A DNA stretch of 64,000 bases from Acidimicrobiia bacterium (lineage in GTDB: Bacteria; Actinomycetota; Acidimicrobiia; Acidimicrobiales; Bin134). Numbering within the stretch: the first letter of the stretch is position 1; each line of letters starts with the position of its first letter. The stretch lies in NCBI GenBank assembly GCA_022826705.1, contig JAJDUJ010000026.1, positions 62,001-126,000 of the forward strand, read 5' to 3'. The translations under genes were made by a program, and so were the position numbers. Below, piece by piece: positions 52,918 to 61,380 of the stretch. The notes beneath the pieces are model-generated. The model had not been told where the DNA came from. It was given only the letters and a program-made list of their open reading frames with translations, and did not search any database.

Positions 52918-54615
52918 ATGTCAGACCTCATCATCCGCGGCGGCAACCTGATAGACGGATCCGGAAACCCGGCCCGACCCGCCGATATTCGCATCAACGG
53001 AGGCGTCATCACCGAGGTGGGTCCGAGTCTGGCCCCCGATGGCGAGAGCGAACTGGATGCTGGCGGCTGCTACGTATCCCCCGGGTTCATCGACTCCCAC
53101 ACCCACTTGGACCCGTCCATGTTCTGGGACCGGGGGTGCGACCCCATGCCCCAGCACGGGGTGACCACCGCGCTGATCGGCAACTGCTCGCTGTCGCTGG
53201 CCCCGGCCAAGGCCGAGCAGCTCGACGAGCTCATCGACGTGTTCTGCTACATCGAGGATATGCCGATTGCCGATTTCGAGTCGGGTATTCCCTGGTCATG
53301 GGGATCGTGGCGCCAATACCGCGATGCCATGAATGAGGGCGGCATCGCCCTGAACATGGCCTCGCTGATCGGCCATTCCATGCTGCGGATCTACGTGATG
53401 GGCGATGATGCCTGGACCCGGGAGGCAACCGAGGATGAGATCGCCGCCATGGCCGCCGAGATGGCCGACGCCATGGACGCGGGTTGCTACGGGTTCAGCA
53501 CGTCGTTCTTCGACTTGGACCGCCGCAGCCGCCCGGTGCCCAGCCGGCTGGCTTGCGACGGGGAGCTGAGCGCGTTGGCCGACGTACTGGCTGCCGCGGG
53601 CCACGGCGTGGTGGAGTTCATCCCCAACCTCACCGGGGAGGATCCCGAAGCCGACATCCGCAGAATGGCCAAGGTGCTCGGACCCCGGGGGGTGACTTCC
53701 ATCTGGAACGGGGTTTCCCATAGCGACATGGCCCCGCACCGCCCGGACGAGTACATGGCGTTCACCCAGGCGATCAGGGATGAGGGCTGCGATATGTGGC
53801 CCATCTCCTCGCCCCGCACCGTGGACCTCAACGTGAGCTGGGACCAGACCATGGTGTTCATGATGCTGCCCAAGGGGTGGAACCAGATCATGGGGGTGGC
53901 AGGCGAAGCCCGGCAGGAGATGCTGGCCGATCCTGGCTGGCGGGAGATCGCCCGCAACGAGTGGGACGCCACTGATAAGTCGCTGTTTCCCATCAATCGG
54001 CCCGACTTCGCTCGGTTTACCTCGGTGACCCGCTCCGAGAACGAGAGTTGGCTGGGCCGCTCGCTGGCCGAGTTGACCGAGGCTCGGGGCGGCCACCCCT
54101 CGGATGTGTTCGCCGACTGGATTCTGGAGAACGACTTGGAGCCCGGCGTGGTGGCCATGGGGGTGAGCAACAGCAACATTGACGCCGTAGCCCAGATGAT
54201 CGCCGACGACCGCTGTCTGATCAGCGCCTCCGATGCCGGGGCCCACGTGCAGATGATGTGCGCGGCGGGAGACACCACCTTGCTGTTGACCCGCCATGTG
54301 CGCGAGCGGGGCGATCTTGAGCTTGAGCGGGCGGTGTATGAGATCACCGGTCGCCAGGCGGAGATCTTGGGGTTCAACGACCGGGGCCGCCTGCTGCCCG
54401 GTTATGCCGGTGACGTGACGGTGTTCGACTTGGACGAGCTCTCCTGGGACACCGATGGGTTCGTGTGCGACCTGCCCTCGGGCGCTCCTCGCTTGCGGCG
54501 TCCAGCAGGGGGATACCGGGCCACCGCGGTCAAAGGCGTGCTCACCCAGGTGGAGGGCTCACTCACCGGCGCCAACCCCGGCGCGGTGCTAGACGCCAAC
54601 ACCCCGGCACCCTGA
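52918..54615 (+). CDS. amidohydrolase, N-acyl-D-amino-acid deacylase-like
   Basis: 565 residues. The N-terminal beta domain (DLIIRGGNLIDGSGNPARPA) leads to the metal motif PGFIDSHTHLDPSMFWDRGC (HTHLD). TTALIGNCSLSLAPAKAEQL, with the ligand-bearing GNCS motif, and CYGFSTSFFDLDRRSRPVPS follow. A late HxD-type segment ISASDAGAHVQMMCAAGDTT gives the catalytic Asp. This matches the D-aminoacylase family. The real substrate is unknown. It shares its promoter region with the divergent NTF2-like gene. Confidence 0.9.
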   Translation: MSDLIIRGGNLIDGSGNPARPADIRINGGVITEVGPSLAPDGESELDAGGCYVSPGFIDSHTHLDPSMFWDRGCDPMPQHGVTTALIGNCSLSLAPAKAEQLDELIDVFCYIEDMPIADFESGIPWSWGSWRQYRDAMNEGGIALNMASLIGHSMLRIYVMGDDAWTREATEDEIAAMAAEMADAMDAGCYGFSTSFFDLDRRSRPVPSRLACDGELSALADVLAAAGHGVVEFIPNLTGEDPEADIRRMAKVLGPRGVTSIWNGVSHSDMAPHRPDEYMAFTQAIRDEGCDMWPISSPRTVDLNVSWDQTMVFMMLPKGWNQIMGVAGEARQEMLADPGWREIARNEWDATDKSLFPINRPDFARFTSVTRSENESWLGRSLAELTEARGGHPSDVFADWILENDLEPGVVAMGVSNSNIDAVAQMIADDRCLISASDAGAHVQMMCAAGDTTLLLTRHVRERGDLELERAVYEITGRQAEILGFNDRGRLLPGYAGDVTVFDLDELSWDTDGFVCDLPSGAPRLRRPAGGYRATAVKGVLTQVEGSLTGANPGAVLDANTPAP

Positions 54616-54624
54616 GCCCGACCG

Positions 54625-55029
54625 CTAGGACGTCGCGGCGATCTTGAGGGGGAACAGCTCCGCCACGCGGTGAAAATCCTGATCAGCGGTCAAGATCTCT
54701 GATCCGGTACGCAGCGCGATGTTGGCGATCATGCAGACGATGTATCCCGGTGGGGTGACGCCGTTGGCTCGACAGACCCGGTTGATGCGAGCCGCGCCCT
54801 CGAAGTCGGCCACATGGTCTACCGAGACCCAGGACACCGACGTCAGAAGGTTGTAGAGCTGTTGGTGGCTCTGGGTGTCTTTAGCCCCTCCCAGCACCTC
54901 CATAAGTACCGGTTCGGTGACGGCCACGCTCTGGCCGCCCTCGGTGATGAGCTCGACCAGCTTTCGGTGGGCCGGGGAGTCGGTGCCCCGGTCGAACTCC
55001 ATCCACGCTGAGGTATCGGCGAGGATCAC
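54625..55029 (-). CDS. VapC-type PIN-domain toxin with one catalytic Asp replaced
   Basis: 134 residues, the normal VapC length. Asp5 (ILADTSAWMEF), Glu44 (PVLMEVLGG) and Asp116 (ILTADQDF) are present. The third acid expected in the helix (normally I-D-C-L-I-A) reads YIVCMIAN with Val98; the codon is GTC, one base from GAC. Active PIN RNases use four acids to bind Mg2+, so activity may be reduced or lost. GTG 55029 overlaps the antitoxin stop (GTGA), the normal VapBC arrangement. Confidence 0.9.
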   Translation of the reverse strand: MILADTSAWMEFDRGTDSPAHRKLVELITEGGQSVAVTEPVLMEVLGGAKDTQSHQQLYNLLTSVSWVSVDHVADFEGAARINRVCRANGVTPPGYIVCMIANIALRTGSEILTADQDFHRVAELFPLKIAATS

Positions 55030-55250
55030 CCGACGGTATCGATGGGCTGAAGGCCGGTATCGGGCGGGATCTCGCCGATGAGCTGCGCTCCCTGCATCGA
55101 CAGCATCTCGTTGGTGGTCAGGGGCTGGCCGGCGGAATGGCGTAGGGCGAGATGTACGGCCTCGGTCTTGGTGCGCACCCCGTAACGGCGCATGACGATG
55201 TCGATGAGCCGGTCGTCGATCTCAATATTGGTGCGGGTTCGGTCGTCCAT
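55026..55250 (-). CDS. VapB-type antitoxin
   Basis: 74 residues. RTNIEIDDRLIDIVMRRYGV and RTKTEAVHLALRHSAGQPLT form the ribbon-helix-helix DNA-binding start typical of VapB. The C-terminal part (LIGEIPPDTGLQPIDTVG) would wrap the toxin. It precedes and overlaps vapC. Two inverted repeats upstream are likely operators for autoregulation. Confidence 0.9.
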   Translation of the reverse strand: MDDRTRTNIEIDDRLIDIVMRRYGVRTKTEAVHLALRHSAGQPLTTNEMLSMQGAQLIGEIPPDTGLQPIDTVG

Positions 55251-55261
55251 TATCTCAAACT

Positions 55262-55309
55262 ACACCGAATAGGTGTGGGGAGTGTGGAAATAGTGTATTA
55301 CGCCTAATA
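55262..55309 (-). promoter_or_regulatory. putative VapBC operators
   Basis: Two short inverted repeats lie 12 to 59 bp before the vapB ATG: ACACC/GGTGT with a five-base spacer (55262-55276) and TATTA/TAATA with a four-base spacer (55296-55309). The first fits a ribbon-helix-helix operator; the second overlaps the end of the upstream NTF2-like gene. Confidence 0.5.
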
Positions 55310-55765
55310 GTCCTGGCCACGGGACGCGTTGTGGGCGCCCCAGCCATCGGGAATGTAACCGTCCATAGTTACTGAACGCTCGGTGAATAGCCAGCGGCCG
55401 TCCACCACGCCATATTGGTCGATGTAGCGGCCCCAGTGGTCGAGGCCGTGCTCCATGATCACGTGGTAGTAGCAGCGTCCCTTGGCCTCAGTGGGTGAGA
55501 GCAGGTCGATCTGGTGGGTGGCGGTGTGGTGGCGAATGTACTTGGGGGTACCGCCGCCGATCTGGGACAGGGTGTCTTGGGCGCCGGTGAAGATGGTGCG
55601 GATCTCGTCGATGCCGTACTTGTCGGGCTGCGTCGGGGTCCGCATGATGGCATCGGGGGCGAACAGATCCATCACTTGGTCGAACCGGCCCGAGTCCCCA
55701 TTGGCGTTGTACCGGGCCACCAGGTCCCGGATCGATTCCCGAGCGATCAATTCCCACTGCTCCAT
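55304..55765 (-). CDS. NTF2-like (SnoaL) protein
   Basis: 153 residues from ATG 55765 (MEQWELIARESIRDLVARYN), the typical start of this family; ATGs at 55780 and 55816 are alternatives. ANGDSGRFDQVMDLFAPDAI and HHTATHQIDLLSPTEAKGRC, then HWGRYIDQYGVVDGRWLFTE, define the cone-shaped NTF2 fold. Such proteins are often isomerases, dehydratases or partners in lipid and steroid catabolism. The function is not assignable. It ends just upstream of the vapBC operators. Confidence 0.82.
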   Translation of the reverse strand: MEQWELIARESIRDLVARYNANGDSGRFDQVMDLFAPDAIMRTPTQPDKYGIDEIRTIFTGAQDTLSQIGGGTPKYIRHHTATHQIDLLSPTEAKGRCYYHVIMEHGLDHWGRYIDQYGVVDGRWLFTERSVTMDGYIPDGWGAHNASRGQDY

Positions 55766-55962
55766 GGGTTGACGGTACATCGTTTCTGCTTGCGCGGCGG
55801 GTCCTACCGTTACCATCCCCCGGCGTGGCGGCGGGTCCTGTCCCGGCCCAGCCCGCCGTCCTCCATGGAGTCCGGGCGGCGGGCGCCCTGAGCCGGGCCA
55901 CCCCCCACCACGCCTACCGTTGGGGGCGAGGCGCTTTCCTTAGGAGGGGTTAGGGTGCGGGC

Positions 55963-57441
55963 GTGACTATCTCAGAGAGAACTCCGGTGCTGGTGGGGGT
56001 GGCGGCGGTTTCGCAGCGGCTTGAGGATCCTGCTGAAGCCAAAGAAGCTGTGGCGCTGATGGCTGAGGCGCTTGTGACGGCGGCCGATGATGCTGGGGCC
56101 AGCAGTCTTATTGGCCGGTTGGACCAGGTGAGGGTTACCAAGGGGACTTGGGGGTATTCCGATCCGGCTCGCTGGGTGGCCGATGCGGTGGGGGCGAATC
56201 AGGCTCGCAGTTTTCTGGCTGACGTGGGCATCTTGCAGACCGCGGTGATGGGTGATGCGGCGGCTTCCATTGCGTCGGGTTCGGCCGACGTGGTGGCGGT
56301 GGTGGGCGGAGAGGCCAAGTACCGGGGATTGCGGGCGTCGATCACCGGCGTCGATGCCCCTGACACTGACCAGGGCGATGCCCAACCCGACGACTTCGTG
56401 ACACCTCACGGCATGATCATCAGTCGGGCGGAGATCGACACCGGGCTGGTGATGGCTACCCACCACTACGCCATGATCGAAAACGCCCGCCGGTTCGCCG
56501 ACGGGCAAACCATCGACGAGCACCGCGACGTGGTGGCTGGGCTATGGGCCCGCTTTTCGCAAGTGGCCGCGGCTAACCCCGACGCCTGGTTTCAAGAGGG
56601 CTTGGACGCCGCTGCCATCGCTACTCCGGAGAACGGCAACCGGATGCTGGCTTGGCCGTACACCAAGTGGCACAACTCGCAGTGGAATGTGGACCAGGCG
56701 GCCGCGCTGATCTTCTGCTCGGCGGGGACCGCTCGGGCGCTGGGTATCCCCTCAGATCGCTGGTTGTTCCCCTGGGCCGCTGCCGAGTCCAACCACATGG
56801 TGCCGGTAACCGAACGGCCCGAACTCCATCGCAGTCCGGGCTTCGCCCATGCCGGTCGGGCTCTGAACCAACACCTAGGGATGGCACCGAGCGATGCCGA
56901 CCATGTGGATCTGTACTCCTGTTTCCCCATTGCCGTGCGTACCCAGGCCCTGGAATTGGGCCTCGACCTGGGCCGGGACCTGACCGTGACCGGGGGAATG
57001 ACCTGGGCGGGCGGGCCGCTCAACAACTACGTGATTCAGGCGGCAGTGAAGTTGGCCCAAGTGCTGCGGGCCGATCCCGGGTCCACCGGGCTGCTCACCT
57101 CCATCAGCGGCATGATCACCAAGCAGGGAGTCAGTGTCTGGTCTACCGAGCCCCCGGCGCAGCCGTTTGCCAACATCGACGTGACCGATGCGGTGGCTGC
57201 TGAGCTCCAGCCCAAGCCCTATCGCACCGGCGACAACGAGCAGGCCGAAGTGGTGTCCTACACCCTGATATGGGGCCGGGAGGACCCGGAGCGGACGGTG
57301 GCCATCGGCGAGTTCTCCGACGGCGCCCGAACGCTACTCGTCTCCGCCGCCCCCGCCTTCATGGCCGCCGCCGTCGCCGGGGAGTTCTGCGGGCGCGGCG
57401 TCATCGCCAGTGCCGACGGGTCGTTCACGCCCGCCGACTGA
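55963..57441 (+). CDS. thiolase-family protein (acetyl-CoA acetyltransferase-like)
   Basis: 492 residues. The thiolase fold is recognisable in ILQTAVMGDAAASIASGSAD and VVAVVGGEAKYRGLRAS. The central NVDQAAALIFCSAGTARALG and DHVDLYSCFPIAVRTQALEL, and the GGMTWAGGPLNNYVIQA ending of the core, resemble SCP-x-like thiolases. The canonical nucleophilic Cys context is not obvious, so activity is uncertain. GTG 55963 has GGAGGGG about 15 bases upstream. The 146-bp upstream gap is GC-rich without recognised sites. The last 108 bp overlap the convergent mscS gene. Confidence 0.8.
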   Translation: MTISERTPVLVGVAAVSQRLEDPAEAKEAVALMAEALVTAADDAGASSLIGRLDQVRVTKGTWGYSDPARWVADAVGANQARSFLADVGILQTAVMGDAAASIASGSADVVAVVGGEAKYRGLRASITGVDAPDTDQGDAQPDDFVTPHGMIISRAEIDTGLVMATHHYAMIENARRFADGQTIDEHRDVVAGLWARFSQVAAANPDAWFQEGLDAAAIATPENGNRMLAWPYTKWHNSQWNVDQAAALIFCSAGTARALGIPSDRWLFPWAAAESNHMVPVTERPELHRSPGFAHAGRALNQHLGMAPSDADHVDLYSCFPIAVRTQALELGLDLGRDLTVTGGMTWAGGPLNNYVIQAAVKLAQVLRADPGSTGLLTSISGMITKQGVSVWSTEPPAQPFANIDVTDAVAAELQPKPYRTGDNEQAEVVSYTLIWGREDPERTVAIGEFSDGARTLLVSAAPAFMAAAVAGEFCGRGVIASADGSFTPAD

Positions 57442-58491
57442 GCCGGTTGGGCGGGGCTGCTCGGCACCGTCGTCTTGGTCGTTCTCGTTGCGGATCCATA
57501 CGGTGCGCTGCGGGAAGGGGATCTCGATGCCGGCCTCGTCGAAGGCCTTCTTGATGCGAGCCCGCAGGACGCGTCCCACTGCCCATTGCTCACTGGGGTC
57601 GGTCTTGACCACTAGGCGGATGACCACGGCATCGTTGCCCAGTTCTTGAACTCCCCACACCGAGGGTTCCTCCAGGATGGTGAGGTCGGGGTCGTTCTCT
57701 TGCCATAGCTCGTCGGCCACCGCCTTCATGATCTCGCTGGCCTGGTCGATGTCGGTGTCGTAGCTGACGCCGATGTCCAAGATGGCCCGCGACCAAAGCT
57801 GCGAGTGGTTGGCCGTGCGGTGGATCTCCCCGTTGGGTACGGTCCATACCACGCCGCTGACATCTCGCAAGGTAGTGGTGCGCAGGCTGACCTTCTCGAT
57901 GGTTCCCGAGGTGTCGCCCACGTCCACCACGTCGCCCACTCCGAACTGGTCTTCAATCAGGATGAACATTCCGGCCAGGAAGTCCCGCACGAGCGACTGA
58001 GCCCCGAAGCCCACCGCCAGACCGGCGATACCGGCACCGGCGATCAGGGGGGCCAGATCGATGTTGAGCTCGCTCAAGCACAACAGCGCGGCCACCGCCA
58101 AGATGAGCGCGGTGGCCAGGCTCTTCAACACTGCGGCAATGGTCTCGATCCGCTGGGCGCTGCGCACTTGGCGCTCTTGGATGCGGTTGATGGCCTTGGC
58201 CGCCCGGGCGCCGAAGTCCAGCTTGCCCGCGTCTTCGAGTTGCTCTTCGGTATCGGTCTCGCTCTGGCGCACCAATCGGGAAACCGCCCGGTCGACCACC
58301 TTGTGGGCAATCTTCTTGATGATCCAGGCCGCCAGCAGGATGAGGATGATCCGCAGCGGCCGCTCCACCAGCCACCCGACGATCTCTGCCAGCCGCTCGT
58401 TCTCGGTGTTGTCGAAGATCAGCTCACAGAAGAATCCTGGATCAGGACCGCAGGCGTCGTTGACGGTGGTAGCAGGAACGACGAAGGCCAT
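57334..58491 (-). CDS. MscS-family mechanosensitive channel
   Basis: 385 residues. Three hydrophobic segments (PLRIILILLAAWIIKKIAHK; ALILAVAALLCLSELNIDLA; APLIAGAGIAGLAVGFGAQS) lead into the conserved MscS beta domain (FGVGDVVDVGDTSGTIEKVS and VWTVPNGEI). Helix TM3 has the Gly/Ala-rich packing surface of the pore. It releases osmolytes under tension. The last 36 codons, a Gly/Asp-rich tail, are antisense to the end of the thiolase gene. Confidence 0.92.
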   Translation of the reverse strand: MAFVVPATTVNDACGPDPGFFCELIFDNTENERLAEIVGWLVERPLRIILILLAAWIIKKIAHKVVDRAVSRLVRQSETDTEEQLEDAGKLDFGARAAKAINRIQERQVRSAQRIETIAAVLKSLATALILAVAALLCLSELNIDLAPLIAGAGIAGLAVGFGAQSLVRDFLAGMFILIEDQFGVGDVVDVGDTSGTIEKVSLRTTTLRDVSGVVWTVPNGEIHRTANHSQLWSRAILDIGVSYDTDIDQASEIMKAVADELWQENDPDLTILEEPSVWGVQELGNDAVVIRLVVKTDPSEQWAVGRVLRARIKKAFDEAGIEIPFPQRTVWIRNENDQDDGAEQPRPTGSVGGRERPVGTGDDAAPAELPGDGGGHEGGGGGDE

Positions 58492-58559
58492 CGGGTCAGC
58501 GTACCGGCGCCCCCGTGCTTTGGGTCAGTCCGAGCCGCTAGAGCCTCATCCAGCTTGAG

Positions 58560-59696
58560 TCACGCGTCGAGGGGGTTGTCGGGGGCGGCGTCTAGGAGGG
58601 CTCGGCCTAGTTCGAGGGCGGGGCCGGTGCCGGCGAAGACGTGTTGGGTGCCGGCGTGGATGTCGCGGAATGCCCGCTGGAGGCCGCCGGAGCGGAGGGC
58701 GTCGGTGCCGGCCAGAAGATACGCCCGGCGGAGGATGTCGGCCCCTTCCTGGGTCACGAACACGGTGGCCTGGCGGGTGAGGATCACGTCCATCGGATCG
58801 ACCACGCCGGTCTCCGCCACGTTGCGCTCGGCGGTGGCGAAGGTGTCGTGGAGCCAGCCGCGGGCGGCCCGGAAGCGGGACTCCAGTTCCCCGATCTCAT
58901 GGACGAAGCGGTCGTTTTGAGCCAACGGGGTGGCATCGCCCATGCGGTGCTTGGAGCGGGCCACCGAGTGCAGCTCATCGAGCCCCCGCTGTACCACTCC
59001 GATGGCGAATCCGGCGTGGCCGGCGGCGGTGAGCGGCATCACCCCCAGCTTGTAGAGGGGGCCGCCTCGGTACACGGTGAGGTCGAACATGTCGAAGGTG
59101 GAGGTGGCCGGTACGTACACGTCTTCGAGGGTGTAGTCGTAGCTGGCGGTGGCCTGGAGGCCCATCACATCCCAGTTGCCGGTGATCTGGGCCTTCTCCA
59201 CCGGGTAGATGGCGAACAGGAAGCGGGGGTCGACGCCTTCGGGCTCCTCGGTGAACACCCCGGCGCCGGCCCATTGAGCGTGGTTGATGCCGCTGCCGAA
59301 CGAGTAGCGGCCATTGAGACGGAAGCCGTCACCATCGGGGGTGGCGGTGCCGTTGGGGGCGAACTGGCCCGCCGACAGGGGCACCCCGTCGGAGAACATC
59401 CGCTCGATGTGCTCATCCGGGCACCAGGCCGCGAAATAGGCCGTGGCCGCACAACTGGCCATCAGACACCAGCCCACCGACCCATCGGCCCGAGAGACCT
59501 CGGTCCAGACGTCAATGCAGTCGTTGACGGGAATCTCGATCCCGCCCACCGCGGCCGGCACCATCACCCTGTGCAGCTCGGCATCTACCAAGGCGTTGAC
59601 CGTCTCTTGGGGGATGGGCATCCCATCGGTCTTCGCCGCGTTCTCGTCGATCAGCGAACGCAGCTCCCGAGCCCGGTCAAGGTATTCGCTGGCCAT
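58560..59696 (-). CDS. acyl-CoA dehydrogenase-fold flavin-dependent hydroxylase
   Basis: 378 residues. EVSRADGSVGWCLMASCAAT and LNGRYSFGSGINHAQWAGAG, and TGNWDVMGLQATASYDYTLE, resemble the HsaA/DszC/PF08028 type of acyl-CoA dehydrogenase-like monooxygenases, which use reduced flavin from a separate reductase. The catalytic Glu typical of acyl-CoA dehydrogenases is not apparent. It lies ten bases after a methyltransferase gene on the same strand, so it is probably the last member of the importer-methyltransferase operon, 68 bp before mscS. The substrate is unknown; organosulfur compounds are possible by analogy with DszC (inference). Confidence 0.8.
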   Translation of the reverse strand: MASEYLDRARELRSLIDENAAKTDGMPIPQETVNALVDAELHRVMVPAAVGGIEIPVNDCIDVWTEVSRADGSVGWCLMASCAATAYFAAWCPDEHIERMFSDGVPLSAGQFAPNGTATPDGDGFRLNGRYSFGSGINHAQWAGAGVFTEEPEGVDPRFLFAIYPVEKAQITGNWDVMGLQATASYDYTLEDVYVPATSTFDMFDLTVYRGGPLYKLGVMPLTAAGHAGFAIGVVQRGLDELHSVARSKHRMGDATPLAQNDRFVHEIGELESRFRAARGWLHDTFATAERNVAETGVVDPMDVILTRQATVFVTQEGADILRRAYLLAGTDALRSGGLQRAFRDIHAGTQHVFAGTGPALELGRALLDAAPDNPLDA

Positions 59697-59706
59697 GCCT
59701 CAAACC

Positions 59707-60528
59707 CTAGGGAAGCGCTGGGCGTTTGGGTTTGACGGCGACAATGGCCACCGCGCCCAGTCTGTCGGACTGCTGCCGAAACGTGCGCCGCATGGCGCGG
59801 ACTCGCTTGCGCGCCACTGGCGACTTGGTGAGATTCCAGGCGATCTTGGCCGCACCGAGGAGTGATTCGTCTTTGATGATGCGGGCGGGCTCGAGAATTC
59901 GCATCTCGGTTTCGGACTGGTGGGTGATTTGAAAGCCCGCCCGCTTGAGCAGGCCGCACCAATCCCCAGAGGTAAGGGGGAAAACGCTCACCTGGGTTGA
60001 CCGCAGTAGCTCGGCTCGCACCTCTTGTTGGGCTGCGGGATCCAGTGAATCGGGACGCAGACTCAGTTCATGGAGGCCGAAGCGGCCCCCCGGTCGGAGT
60101 ATGCGAAAGGCCTCGGCCACCACTTGCGCTTTGACGTCGTCGGGCTGCATGGCCAGAAACGCCTCGCAGAGCACCACGTGAGCCGAGTTCTGCGCCAAGT
60201 GCGTCTGCTGGGCGATACCCACGATGCACCGGTAGCGGAAATTGTCGTCAAGTGAGTTCACGCGGGCTGCGGCCTGCTCGTCTCTTTCGATTCCGGTGTA
60301 GCCAGCGGGGGTGTGCTTGAGGATGAGGGCCGCGGTGGCGCCTGCGCCGGGGGCCAGTTCCACGACATGGTCGGCCGGGCGGATTCCCACCTCTTTGATC
60401 AGCCGGTCGGTGAGCTCCCGCCCACCGGGCCGCAGAGCCTGTTTGCCCATGCGGGCAAGCAGTCGGTGGCCCGGTATCTCATCTAGATTCTTGGGCTGGG
60501 AAGACGCGCTCTCGTCAGCTCTGCTCAT
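59707..60528 (-). CDS. class I SAM methyltransferase, paralogue 2
   Basis: 273 residues. SAM-binding motif I is VVELAPGAGATAALILKHTP, and YTGIERDEQAAARVNSLDDN is the acidic-loop region. LRPGGRFGLHELSLRPDSLD is motif III/post III. It aligns along its whole length with the next gene upstream (IPGHRLLARMGKQALRPGGR in both forms), so the two arose by tandem duplication. The substrate is unknown. It is 52 bp after its paralogue and ten bases before the hydroxylase gene. Confidence 0.88.
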   Translation of the reverse strand: MSRADESASSQPKNLDEIPGHRLLARMGKQALRPGGRELTDRLIKEVGIRPADHVVELAPGAGATAALILKHTPAGYTGIERDEQAAARVNSLDDNFRYRCIVGIAQQTHLAQNSAHVVLCEAFLAMQPDDVKAQVVAEAFRILRPGGRFGLHELSLRPDSLDPAAQQEVRAELLRSTQVSVFPLTSGDWCGLLKRAGFQITHQSETEMRILEPARIIKDESLLGAAKIAWNLTKSPVARKRVRAMRRTFRQQSDRLGAVAIVAVKPKRPALP

Positions 60529-60580
60529 GGCAACTCGTGGCTGAGGCTAGTGGCAGTGGCTCCCAAATGTAATTGCTTCC

Positions 60581-61372
60581 TCAAGCGTTGGGCCTAATGG
60601 CAACCATCGCGACAGCCCCCAAGTGGTCTGCGTTGCGGCGGAACGCACCTCGCATGGCCCGGACGCGACGGCGCGCCGCCGGCGTTCTAGCAATGTTGCA
60701 GACAATCTTCAAAGTGCGGGCCAAGCCCTCATCCTTGACCATCCGGCCGGGTTCGAGCAGGCGCATGGGAGCGGTCGACTCAAATTGAATTTCGAAGCCG
60801 GCGCGCATGAGCAGGGCACGCCAGTCAGATGGGGTGAGGGGTCGGGCCCCCACATGGATGGACCGTGACAGGTCACCGCGAACCTGCTGTTGGGTCTCGG
60901 GGTCGAGAGGGTCAGGTTGCAGGCAGAGTTCGTGCATTCCGTAGCGGCCGCCGGGGCGAAGGATGCGAAACGCCTCATCGGCGATTCTCTGTTTGTTCTC
61001 GTCCGACTGCATGGTGAGCATGGCTTCGCCGAAGACGACGCTGGCCGACCCATCGGACAGGCCGCTGTTTTGGGCCGTGCCGATCACACAGCGGTAGCGG
61101 TTGTCACTGGCCATGGCCTGCACGCGATCGGCGGCTTCCTCGTTTTGCTCGATCCCGGTGTATCCCGCGGGACGGTGGTCAAAAACGAGTTTGGCGGTAG
61201 CCCCCATCCCCGGGGCGAACTCAACCACTTCATCTTCATGGCCGATGCTCAGCCCCGAAAGCAAGGAATCGGTGAGTTCTCGACCTCCGGGTCTGAGAAC
61301 TCGCTTGCCCATTTTGGCAAGAACCCAGTGTCCGGGCATTTTGTCGAAGCTTCGGTCGGTTGTATTGGGCAT
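60581..61372 (-). CDS. class I SAM methyltransferase, paralogue 1
   Basis: 263 residues from ATG 61372, with AGGAG six bases upstream. MPGHWVLAKMGKRVLRPGGR, SAM motif VVEFAPGMGATAKLVFDHRP, and LRPGGRYGMHELCLQPDPLD parallel the second paralogue. The C-terminal half includes GFEIQFESTAPMRLLEPGRM and a basic helix RRRVRAMRGAFRRNADHLGA. It lies eight bases after the importer permease, strongly suggesting that the imported compound, or something made from it, is methylated. Confidence 0.88.
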   Translation of the reverse strand: MPNTTDRSFDKMPGHWVLAKMGKRVLRPGGRELTDSLLSGLSIGHEDEVVEFAPGMGATAKLVFDHRPAGYTGIEQNEEAADRVQAMASDNRYRCVIGTAQNSGLSDGSASVVFGEAMLTMQSDENKQRIADEAFRILRPGGRYGMHELCLQPDPLDPETQQQVRGDLSRSIHVGARPLTPSDWRALLMRAGFEIQFESTAPMRLLEPGRMVKDEGLARTLKIVCNIARTPAARRRVRAMRGAFRRNADHLGAVAMVAIRPNA

Positions 61373-61380
61373 GGTGGCTC

